A stretch of DNA of 64,000 nucleotides, from contig CM034546.1 in the NCBI GenBank assembly GCA_020055645.1, positions 17,422,001 through 17,486,000 of the forward strand. The letters run 5' to 3'. Both the position numbers and the translations under genes were made by a program. Shown here piece by piece: positions 11,464-22,452 of the stretch (position 1 is the first letter of the stretch; the number at the start of each line of letters is the position of its first letter). The DNA comes from Tomocerus qinae (Eukaryota; Arthropoda; Collembola; Entomobryomorpha; Tomoceridae). The notes beneath the pieces are model-generated. The model was given only the letters and a program-made list of their open reading frames with translations, was not told the origin of the DNA and ran no database searches.

Positions 11464-12711
11464 GAGTACATATACTGGAATTATTTGCATAAAATTGTTT
11501 CGGTATAGGAATACGCATTTTTGATTGCCTGTTTGTGTGTCCATATTTGCAGGATAAATTATAATTTAAAAAATCACACTTTTATATGTACGGAGAGTTT
11601 GGCAAAAAATGTGTACGATCACTCTGGTAAACGCATTTAGTACTATTATTTTTTGTTTTAATATGATTTGCTATGTATTTCTTGGTTTCTGCCAATGTGT
11701 CCACATCGTTTTGCCAAATTATCCACAGGCCTTTCGCCAATCTGTTCATAGGTCATTTGCCAAATCGACGGGCATCCATTAGCAACTAAATTTGAAATGC
11801 TTTATCATAAACTGTTTCGACTATTGTCTTTTAATCCACTTTATCCGGGGAAATTTTAAGTTTTTACTTCAAAATAGTTTTAAATTACCTTTAACAGCAT
11901 TGCTAGTAAATTCAATTATCATAGCTTAAAGTGACTTAAAGTGCGTAAGTTAACTTTACGGACATAAATGAATGACCCTGTCATTGACTAGTGTATAACA
12001 ATAATAATATTTTAAACATGACTGCGACTGAGTTGCGTACAATTGACTAGAGTGGAGTTGAATGTACAAAGTGGAAAGGAGTTGAGTTATGAGTAGTTAT
12101 GACTTATGGATAGACGACTTTGAATTAATATCATGAGAAAATTTATCGGACGGATGGATTGAAAAGAGAGTTAATAATTTCATGCTGGGATTGATGGTTC
12201 CAAGTGAAGTTCGAGTGGTAGTGAGTGCCTGTTGTTTGGGTCTCTGTGGAAAAGATTGCATAAATTGGGCCGGAATGGAAACTGTGTATGGATTGTGGTT
12301 GTGACATGTGCAGTGACCTCATGGAATAAGTGAGGGGGTTACAGTGCCCCCTGCTGTCATAATTGGCCATTTCCATGCATCTGTTGTCCGCCTCCTTTTT
12401 CTCCAGTCTATCTTCTCTCTCGAGAAGGGTTTGACACTTGCTTTCGCTCAACTATCTCATGGAAATCGACTTCTCCCTTGTAATGATACCAACATTATCC
12501 CTATAAATTACTATAAACACCAAAATAAAATATAATCAAAATTATTTCCTTTCGTACCCATAGTAAAATGTAAAATGAACATTTGCTCTAAGATTATAAA
12601 AATGTATTTTCACGAAAATATGGATAAAATAAAAGATACACTAAAACTTTAAAAAATATTAAAATGTGGTAAATATTTCACAATCCTTAGTTATTAGCAT
12701 TTTATTACATA

Positions 12712-12743
12712 CTAGCTGAATCCTAGCACACAAAGTGTGCTAG
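12712..12743 (-). mobile_element. Helitron-like 3' terminus
   Basis: Read on the minus strand: a perfect hairpin (CTAGCACAC, loop TTT, GTGTGCTAG; 12723-12743), a short gap, then CTAG at 12712-12715 followed by T. This matches the known Helitron 3' end (hairpin, then CTRR, inserted before T). The 5' end was not identified. Confidence 0.5.
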
Positions 12744-13017
12744 AAAATGTTGAAATCAGTAAATTTCTAGCGAATGCGCATTGGCCCGAAATTCATAGAC
12801 CGTTGATTGGACTCTACTGATAGTCTAAGTCTAGTCGTTGCTCATTAATTGCAAAATATTACCCTTACTCATTAATTACAAAATATTACGGACAAATATA
12901 CAAACCTTAATACATTAATACAGAATTCCATGCGCATGTCCCACTTTATGTTTAAAAGATTATGTTTATGTAGAGTAAAGACTATCCAAATAAAAAGTAC
13001 CAATTAATTACTGGATT

Positions 13018-13158
13018 CAGCATTTAGGCTATGGCGTTTAGGCTATTTTGTAGACAAAACAAAAAATGGATTTAGGCTATTTGGTACACAAAACGAAAAG
13101 TGGATATAGGCTATTTTGTACACAAAATGAAAAGTGGTTTTAGGATAAATGGTGACGA
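13018..13158. mobile_element. Miniature element with 'tttaggcta' repeats, inverted relative to its paralogue
   Basis: Contains four copies of a TTTAGGCTA-type motif alternating with 'acacaaaac'. The paralogous site at 61049-61209 holds the same interior in the opposite orientation between perfect terminal inverted repeats. The left terminal repeat is degraded here. Confidence 0.55.
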
Positions 13159-13959
13159 TATGCTTGTGGAAATCTGTCGTCTGCGTTTATATTACGAGAT
13201 TTCTACAATAAATATATTAAAATTTGATATTTTCTGGAAATCCTGTTGGTTGGATATGTAAATTACTATATATAAAAGTATTTCATATTATGTCCCAAGA
13301 ATGTATATATCTATCTAGTATCTATCAATGCCATGGTAAATGCGACCTTTTGTTGCAATGTACATGGGTGTACACATTGCATATTTCATCAAACAAGGAA
13401 TTATCAAACATACATTCGAAGCATCAACCTTATATAGCAAATTGGATATTATTTACGGATATTTGTTCTAGTATGCTTTCCTATTCAATCACTGTTGTAC
13501 AAAGTCCATTAGTTTGCATTCACATAAACACAGTCACTCTTTATTTGGCACAAGTCATAAAACAATAAATTCAATTCATGAAAAGGTAGCATGTCTACAA
13601 TTAATAAGTATAACAGATACTTATTCTATTATTCTTATTATATTACTAAACAAATTACTAATTACATCTAGTAACATACTTCAATGATTTGGTGCTTTGC
13701 TGTAAACAGTAATTTGAAATAGTTCCTTAGAACTATTTGCTACTTAATAAGTGCTAAACTAATGTCAAGACTATTTACTCACATGGGGTATGGGAGGTTA
13801 TATAGGTCGACTTAGGTTAAGTTAAGTTGCGACCAATTAGCGGTTACTACATAAAATACAAAATCTAATTCCAAATCTATTCCTAATTCAGACACAGAAT
13901 TCCACTCGGTTAATTATTAATTACTGAAACACAAAGCAAATACTTGTTAACAGGTGGAA

Positions 13960-16900
13960 TCACACTTCAAACCGACTTGTTAAAGAAGTAGGGAGCTCAG
14001 GGCGCTTGGTGCGTGGAATACTGGGGCAAAACTCATCAAATTCTAATTTGCTAATAGATTTTCCAATGCCATTTTTAATAGCGTAAAAGTCTGAGCTGAT
14101 GAAAATTCGGTATTCTATGAGATTCAGGACGTCTTTCAAATCTGACTGTGCACACCCCACAGCTCCAAATGCAATATTGTTATGAGCTTTTATGAAATTA
14201 ACCATTTCAGTTTTATCTTTGATCCACTTTTCTGGAATACAAAGAGATGAATCGAATTCTACCATGAAGCATTTGGTTCTAATTCCATTTGCCGCTTTAA
14301 AAAATTTTGTTCTTTCTAAATCACTTCCAAGACCGTATCCTCTAAGGTAATAAGAAGACAGCAATGTTGTAGAATAACCAGTGCAAGAAACGTTAGTCAG
14401 CTTTAGAAATTCTAATGATTTGGGAATTTCAGATAATTCTAAACTAGAATTGAATTTGTCTATTTCCAGGTTAACTAAATTTATAAATCTCGGCAAACAG
14501 GTATTGAGTGTAGTGGCATTTGTTACATTTACAATTTTTAAGTTTACCAGATTGTAAACTGGTTCATTCTGGCTGCATCCTATTTCTGTAGAATATAAAC
14601 TTAATTGTTCTATTTGTTGAAACATCGATAAATCAACTTTGATGTCAGTCTGTTTGAAGTTTGGCATTGGTAGGATTAAATCCACATACTGCATATCCCT
14701 AATATCGATTACCAATTCACTCACATTTGTAATGTTAAGATCGGAAAAATTGATTTTAGAAAGTGTGGTATTGTCTTTACCGATGAAAGCACAATTCATT
14801 ATCTCCAGGTATGAAATTGAAAAATTATTAGAAGCTTTATCAATTATAGTAGATGGTTGATTTGGTAGTATAAAAGAAACAAAGAGAAACCCAATTGAAT
14901 TAATGTGATAAAAATCGGAAAAGGTGTTAGGAAAATTCCAAAAGCTACACAAAATCCATAAATGATTCAAATTTGTCAATTTGCGAAGGTATTTTGATGC
15001 ATCTTTAAAATTACTTACATTTTGTAAGGTCAAATCATAAAGAAATGGGTTTTCTCCTGTGGAAATAAAGTCACTTGTAGTTAGAGTTAAAGATGTAATA
15101 GATTTCCCTAGATCTGAAATATCAACGTTGACAATAGACGGTACAAAACCATTAATATCAACTGAGTCGAATACGCTAGGTATAACCTTACTGCAATAAA
15201 TGTTGAAAGATTTAGTGTTCGTATACTGAATTTGTTTGAAATTTACAGTTTTTAGAAATGTTCCATTACCGTCTACAAAAGCTGCTCCATAAAATCCTAA
15301 AAAATCCTTGACCACTGCATCTTCTGCAAAATGGTTTTTATATCCATCTATGTAAATTTGTGTGCTTACTACAAATAATACCTTGCTATGTATGAAAGTA
15401 TATAAATCAATAGGATCGATGCCGTTGTCTATCATAAATCCATACCCTGAAACTTTCGATTCATAGGACAGTAATTCTTTCTGCAATTCTAATGACTCGT
15501 TTATTTTTTCTAGTCTTCTTAACAGACCAATTCCCCATAAAGAACTTTGAAATTTGTCTACTGCCATCGTAAGATTCAGATTGATGCCAACGATACCAAA
15601 CCAATTTTCTGTAGGATTCCAGTTTAATGTGTTGTTAAGCATAAGAAATATTTCTAGTGCTTCTTCCAATCTACCAGCTTTATGTAAACAGAATCCGTAA
15701 TTCTTTGCACTACCGACAAATCTATTGCCACTTGTATACCCCGTGTAAATAATTTTGGAAAGAAGAACAGCTTCCTCAAACTCCTTAATCTGCATAAAGT
15801 GCATCAATTGCAATTGTTCTATCAATTGTGCTTTTAGGTGATTAAATCTTACCTGCAAATCTTTATATTTTACAGCATATTCCGCATATGGTGTCAGTTT
15901 ATACGGAATAAAGCCATTTGCTTCAAGTATTTTTATTAGAATTAATTTTTCACTTTTTGTTTCATTTACGAAGGTCCTCAGAAATAGTTGAAGAAGAGGT
16001 TGGATGTTGAGAGTGCCAAGACTTTGTTTTCCAGGGAAATCCATGACATCGTTTTCGGTCATCGTAATTAGAAAACGTTTTTGCAATACGTTCAGAGCCT
16101 CCTTCAAATCCATCTCAATTTGAGAATGGAAAACGCTACCAAAGAACTTTATGTCTATGTTGTCTGGACGAAGATATCCGAACACTGTCATTATGTCGTA
16201 GGCCAAGTCACCGTACTCCATGACTTTTATTGATTCGATGGAGATTTTCATCGCCGTGTAAATTGTTTTCCCGTACTCAGGCAAATGGGATGTGGAATTA
16301 AGGATTCTATTTGTGTTGTCAATGAAATGTTCTAAACTTTCGTCAAGTAAGTCATTCAGAGTATTGACTGCTATTTGAAGTGCCAAGGGAAAATTGTCTA
16401 ACACGTCGGCCAATCTTTTTAAATTTTCTTCGTACATGGGCTCCGATTTTCTTGATTGCAAGTTTGTCTTTAAAAAGTCCACACTTTCAATTTCAGTAAA
16501 TGATGTTAGTGTAAAATTCTGTACTTTACCGTAATCAGCTTCTCGACCCCAGTCAGTATTCTGGGAAGTGATAAGACAATCAAAGTTTGGATATCTCATT
16601 TCCCAAAGAATGCTTTTTATTCCAATGATTTCCTCCTCCGGGTTGTCATTATATTCTGCATAATCAAATATCCATAGACATTTCTGCCCGCTGAAAATGT
16701 CAAATATTCTTTGGGCTAAGGATCCTTGATCTAATTCTTCTCTTCCGGGAATGCCCAACTGTCTGGCCAAGTTTATTAGAGACGTGTGGAGACTTTCTTT
16801 TTGGCAGCTGATCCAAACAATGAAATTATAGTCATCGCTGTAATGATTTGCATACCAAATTGCCATCTCGGTCTTTCCTATTGCAGGGAATCCAACAATG

Positions 16901-19900
16901 ACAGCCTTCTTCCAAGTAAATTCGTTTTCCTTCCCTGCAGTTTTCAGAGTTGATTGCAATCCCTCAACCAAAAGCATGTCGGTGCCATTGAATTTTCGTT
17001 GATAGAAAGCGTTGACCAGGTTCATTTTACGAGGCCACCATTTTTGGTTAAGTATGCCTTTTTGGGGTCTTAGTTTCCAGTACAAAATGCCACCAACAAG
17101 TGCAAAAATGAAGAGTGCAAATGACAGTAATATTATAACCTTTTGCTTTTTCGTTCTCTTTTTGTACTCTTGAGGCGACCTGGATGATCCTGCGATGATT
17201 GCAGCGACATGATCGTTGGACGTTTCCTGAAGTACTTCAATCACAAGGTTTTGGATGTTTGGCCAATCCTTTCTAAGGACGAGTGTGAAAAACGCTGTAT
17301 TTCTTTCGAGACTTGTTGCATATTTCCTCTGAAAAATTGTAAATATATTTACCTCTATTAATGAACTAGAAATAGGCCCGTTCTCCGAACGGGAAAAATG
17401 GGTAACCTCTTAATGGGGACGGTAGATCAGAGATCATGAGGATGCATTATGCATTAAAAAAGTATGAAAATTAACAGATTAAAATGTTTAAAACATTGCT
17501 TGCTGCATTGCTATAACATCCTACGGACGGGGAAAAAATACAATACTTATCGAATCAACATAATAATAGTGAACCAAATTTAACATCATTTAACTAAACA
17601 GCGAAATTAAAGTAAATAAATGTCTGAAGTCCTTTCATCAGCGCCTGATTTTTATTATATCATTAATATTACATGGACATAATATATAATTTTAAATCCC
17701 CCCGTCAATTTACATCACCCCGCGTCATTTTACATTACCACATCATTGTAAATATACGTCATTTTACATAACCCCATCATTGTAAATAGACGTCATTGCA
17801 AATAACCCCGTCATTTTAAATAGACGTCATTGTTAATGACCCCGTCATTTTAAATGGACGTCATTGTAAATGACCCCGCCATTTATTTCAAATAGACGCC
17901 ATTGTAAATGACCCCGCCATTTATTTTAAATAGACGTCATTGTAAATGACCCCGCCATTTATTTTAAATAGACGTCATTGTAAATGACCCCGCCATTTAT
18001 TTTAAATAGACGTCATTGTAAATGACCCCGCCATTTATTTTAAATAGACGTCATTGTAAATGACCCCGCCATTTATTTTAAACAGACGTCATTGTAAATG
18101 ACCCCGTCATTTTAAATAGACGTCATTTAAATGACCCCGTCATTTTAAATAGACGTCATTTAAATGACCCCGTCATTTTAAATGGACGTCATTGTAAATG
18201 ACCCCGCCATTTATTTTAAATAGACGTCATTGTAAATGACCCCGCCATTTATTTTAAATAGACTTTATTGTAAATGACCCCGCCATTTATTTTAAATAGA
18301 CGTCATTGTAAATGACCCCGCCATTTATTTTAAATAGACGTCATTGTAAATGACCCCGCCATTTATTTTAAACAGACGTCATTGTAAATGACCCCGTCAT
18401 TTATTTTAAATAGACGTTATTGTAAATGACCCCGTCATTTTAAATAGACGTCATTTAAATGACCCCGTCATTTTAAATAGACGTCATTTTAAGTAGACGT
18501 CATTTAAATGACCCCGTCATTTTAAATAGACGTCATTTAAATGACCCCGTCATTTTAAATAGACGTCATTTAAATAGACGTCATTTAAATGACCGCGTCA
18601 TTTTAAATAGACGTCATTTTAAATAGACGTCTTTTAAATGACCCCGTCATTTTAGATAGACGTCATTTTAAATAGACGTCATTTTAAATAGACATCATTT
18701 TAAATAGACGTCATTTTAAATAGACGTCATTTTAAATAGACATCATTTTAAATAGACGTCATTTTAAATAGACGTCATTTTAAATAGACGTAATGGCAAA
18801 TTACCCCATATTTTAAATAAGTGTCATTGTAAATGACCCCACATTTTAAATAGGTGTCATTTAAATAACCCCGTAGTTTTAAATAATTTTGTCGTTTAGA
18901 ATCATCCTTTCATTTTGAATAACCCCGTTGTTTTAAATCTATAAACGTCATTTTAAAAAATTTCGTCATTTTAAAAATTCTCGCCATTTTAAACATTCCT
19001 GTCATTTTAAATAATTTCTTTATTTTAAATATTCCTGTCATTTTAAATATTCACGTCATTTTTACCTCTTCATTTTAAGTAGCTCTATTATTTTAATTAG
19101 CTACCACTATTTTAATCGTCCTCGTTGTTTCTATCTATTTTCTACCTACCCCGCTACAATTATGAACCAATCCTATGTCAAGTCAAGTCAACCTATACAA
19201 TCCACAACCAAATAATACTGACTAAATAAACCTTGCCTTGCTATTAATAGTTTGACTCCGCTGCGGTCGCCCCGTTCGAAGTGAAAGGGACACTAATCTC
19301 TTTACATGGCGGAGGCCTGCCTGCTTAAAGAGTAGGACTTTATGAAATTTTTGAAATTCACTGGCAAAATATTTTCTACTAAAAAATAAAAAAACTGGAG
19401 TGGCTACCGTCTTTATTAGTAAGTCGAGAAGGTCAGGAAAAAGTTTGGTAAAGATCGGATGAAAACTGAATGAAAACGATTTCTATGAAAGATATCGTTT
19501 TGAAACTCGAAATTTGGGGTTCTGACTATGATGTGCCCATGCAGTAAAAATTTGAAAGTCGTAAGTTGATGTTAAAGAACATTTCTCCGGCTATTATTAT
19601 ATAGATAATGATTAGGTATAAGTTGTTTCTTATCAATAAATTTTGTCTATATCCGTATCCCTTTTCTGGTAAGAATTTACTCGTTGAAGTTTTAGAAAGA
19701 TTTTACTCAGCATATAAGTAAAGCCTATCCATAAGCGAGTAAAATAAACCCACGAATTCAACATAAGTTTCACAACAATTGAACAATAATTGTTTTAGAT
19801 ACTTACAATGTCCTCAACTTCGTGGAAACTGAATATTCCGTTTTCTACCATACGAACAAGGATTTCCGGCATATTGGTTAGCTGTTCACAGAGAATGCTA

Positions 19901-20037
19901 AAATTATTCATGATATTCTTCCCCGGTTGCTCTTTGATCAAACCCTCAGAAGAGCTAGGTAGTATCGCCATTAATGGCGCGTTATCCATTTCTTCTTGAT
20001 ACAGATTGTTGGAGTCAGAAAGATTTTCTTCCTCCAT
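13960..20037 (-). CDS. NLR-B: membrane-anchored CARD / NB-ARC / TPR / LRR-like protein, intact
   Basis: Two exons: 19807-20037 (77 codons, ATG at 20037 in context gacaATGg) and 13960-17328. The donor GTAAGT and acceptor TTTTTCAG join in phase 0, giving about 1199 residues. Residues ~45-123 form a CARD split by the intron (ILVRMVENGIFSFHEVEDI, then RKYATSLERNTAFFTLVLR and VLQETSNDHVAAII). One hydrophobic helix (141-161, VIILLSFALFIFALVGGILYW) is flanked by basic residues. The NB-ARC has its P-loop GFPAIGKTE at 223-231, Walker B near 295 (CLWIFDYAE), NFPLALQIA near 388, and LNIQPLLQLF near 516 where other members have an MHD-type motif. A TPR-like pair lies near 620-640 (KAGRLEEALEIF). LRR-like strands with at least ten N-x-S/T sequons fill about 750-1080. 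CARDs recruit caspases or adaptors, and NB-ARC is the oligomerisation switch. The role in immunity or cell death is inferred. Confidence 0.85.
17366..19605 (-). mobile_element. Non-autonomous Helitron in the NLR-B intron
   Basis: On the minus strand it starts TCTATATAATAATAG after an A and ends with hairpin CCCGTTC-gga-GAACGGG (17377-17393), 7 bases, then CTAG (17366-17369) before T. These are the Helitron hallmarks: 5' TC, 3' hairpin plus CTRR, and A|T insertion. The paralogous intron of NLR-C is only 209 bp and lacks it, giving an approximate empty site. There is no Rep/helicase frame; the middle is a minisatellite, as known for DINE-1/HINE-type elements. Confidence 0.8.
17690..19100. repeat. 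Minisatellite, 38/33/16-bp units, inside the Helitron
   Basis: Higher-order array. The 38-bp unit runs GACCCCGCCATTTATTTTAA then ATAGACGTCATTGTAAAT. It shortens to a 33-bp form (GACCCCGTCATTTTAAATAG plus ACGTCATTTAAAT) and, near 18660-18790, to a 16-bp AGACGTCATTTTAAAT unit. Units decay gradually beyond 18860. Not CRISPR: there are no unique spacers. Confidence 0.9.
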
Positions 20038-22452
20038 TGTCTTTACAACTAATTTGTGATTGTCAAACAAGTTCAATCCAAGCGCAGTTACTTTTTCGTT
20101 CCAAAATTTCTTTCTTATCTAACAAAATAAATATAATCTACCTAATAGTTAACTATTTATTGCATTACCATTACGAATACTTCTATTCATAGCTTTACCA
20201 CATCCATTATTTAAATATAGGCTAGTGGTAAATTAAATAAACAAACTTATGGGTGCTTCTGAAGTCACTGCTATAATAATCCATTCTCTGACCCATACGC
20301 CCATACATTAATGTATTCTATTATTCTTCATTACTAATCTGATTCACTTTAATGCAGCATTCTTCTCTATTTTCATGCAATATTATTTGTTATATCTATT
20401 TCATTATTGGCATAATAATAGGTATTCTATCTTAATTTACTATTGTTATAAAATTGATATTTTAAGTAGAATTACATGCTTAGAAATAAATACCTACCAG
20501 AAGAAATGATATTTAATCCTAGTCAATAAAGTATCTGTAGTACAGATGCAGAGTCACAAAATTAATAATGGTTCAACGTCCCACTTGCTACAATACATAT
20601 TGTGATATTAAGCAATTGCATGGGAATATATTATTTATTGGAGATGATATAAAATATATGACTTGGCAAAGGATACGCGGTTAGATATTTGTAAAAATAG
20701 CCAAATAAAATAACAATAACAAGCGATAATCATTTTCGGTACATATTATACACCATTATCCATGCATATTAAAGTACATGATGTTAAATGCAACATACAG
20801 ATTATACGGGCTTGAAGACGTGGAAGTGATATTTTTCTTGAATTTACGCCTTTTGATATATTGACACAGTTATTTGCCCAATCGTAAGCTAATTTGTAAA
20901 TGTTCCATTGCGAAACTTAATTAATTAACTGAGTTGATTAATCTGTAGCTCAATTTGAACACATTCCTTCGCCAAACTATTTCTATATTTGTGATATGGA
21001 ACTATAGAATAAGTAGATAAATTTATTTAGTTCCCTCAAATAGGGAATGGAATATTCAATGTTAAACAGTTAATTTCTCGATCTATGCCAAATGAGGCAT
21101 AGATCGATCATCTAAACATTATATTTAAATTTATTGTCTTGTAGTTTTATCGTGCTTGGAAGTCGATATCGGTTTTAGAGGGCCATATAGAGCATAGATG
21201 CCACACAGTTATAATATAGTTATAGTCCATTAGGGTTATTATGTCTTACCTATATTGTCGCTGGAAAGTTCTTTAGTTTCATGTGAAGTACAAAAGCTCT
21301 TACAATATCCATAATATAACATACACATACAGCATGACTTCATGAGTATGAGTAAGTAACGAGAAATACATATTATCACAATACAATAAGAAGCAAGTTC
21401 CGACGACTGTAATTTCGCGACTACAGAATCGATATAAGCAAATAATCAAAGACGGAGGCATTGAATAATTTAATACAAGCAACCAGTTAGCGTTAGGTTT
21501 TTTTCTAACGCTAGCGAAATATTTTTCGTGGCGTGTTCTTTTAGAAGTATATGCAGACGAATAATTTCTGATAATATTTCCTGTTATAAATCAAGCTGTC
21601 TTGAAAGTCTTATGATGTTCTATAATACTGATGGGGTGTCGATTAATAATTGAGTATATCAGCAGGTATGCTTGGGATAGTGTAGTTAATTTTTTATGTA
21701 CATCCATTATACACGGCACTAACCACATCAAGACAAACTAGGAGTATATACAACTCGTATTGTACTGTACTAGATATTTTATGTTGTATAAAACTGACAT
21801 GGCTATTTATTGATTGATCTGCTTTTGAAAGCATATTATGTAAGTTTTTTTACTGTCACTATCAAAAACTGGTGGTTCGGAGGACTTCAAAAAGTTGTAT
21901 TTCCCACCATTTCTGAAATTCTAAAATATTGGAAAAAATAAAATTCGAATCGAACCTGACGCACAGAAGAAATACACGATGGCCTTCATGCCTACATGAC
22001 CCTCCGAAATACTCTAGTTTTAATATTGACGCTTGAGTTTATATTTTTGTCAATTTTTGGAAAAATTAACTAAATTTCTAAAATCTAGAGTCGATGGCAA
22101 TTGTGACTATCTACAAGATGGTAGAGATGTAGTTCTTGCACTTTGAAAAAACTCACATATACTTATTTTTTCGTGCATGAATTGAACAGTGAATGCCAAT
22201 TTAGTAAGCCACATTGTTTCAAATGCAAAATGGTGATAGTTCACTAATTTGTTAATTATAACGGAGAACTTCTTTTGGGCTTTATAGTGAATCTAAATAA
22301 GCTTTGTATTTGACTTGGCCACTATATACGCTAAGTGGACAACTGAACAACCGAGTCGGCTATATCTTACGTAGCGGACAAATTGACGCCATTCCACTTT
22401 TTTCACTTCACTTTGCATTAGACATTCGCATAATGATCTCCACAATTGAGGA
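20038..22452. promoter_or_regulatory. Bidirectional spacer between NLR-B and IR2
   Basis: Head-to-head intergenic region of 2.4 kb and the cleanest copy of the module spacer, without large insertions. It should hold the 5' UTR and promoter of NLR-B on the left and the IR promoter on the right. A perfect 9-bp stem (21488-21496 with 21505-21513) is imperfect in the other copies. No gene seen. Small open frames here are not conserved between copies. Confidence 0.6.
22294..22301 (+). promoter_or_regulatory. Altered TATA box of IR2
   Basis: TAAATAAG at the position of TATATAAG in IR1 and IR3. It may weaken transcription; IR2 also carries a nonsense codon. Confidence 0.5.

Larger units (their letters stand above)
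11464..13959. other. Convergent spacer between IR1 and NLR-B
   Basis: No gene is supported. The flanks match 60373-62362 downstream of IR4, so this is duplicated DNA. About 11990-12538 is absent from the IR4 copy and is an insertion. It holds a minus-strand frame of 102 codons (12143-12451) without family resemblance. A Helitron-like terminus and a miniature element are listed separately. Confidence 0.6.

Noticed and set aside
12143..12451. 102-codon minus-strand frame
   Set aside because: Lies in an insertion unique to the IR1 flank; no recognisable domain, splice context or homologous copy.
17690..18860. CRISPR-like regular array
   Set aside because: Eukaryotic minisatellite: the intervals between conserved words are themselves repeated, not unique spacers, and there are no cas genes.
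21488..21513. TAGCGTTAG hairpin as a conserved spacer element
   Set aside because: The perfect stem exists only in the IR2 spacer. The other three copies have mismatches on the right arm, so selection on pairing is not supported.
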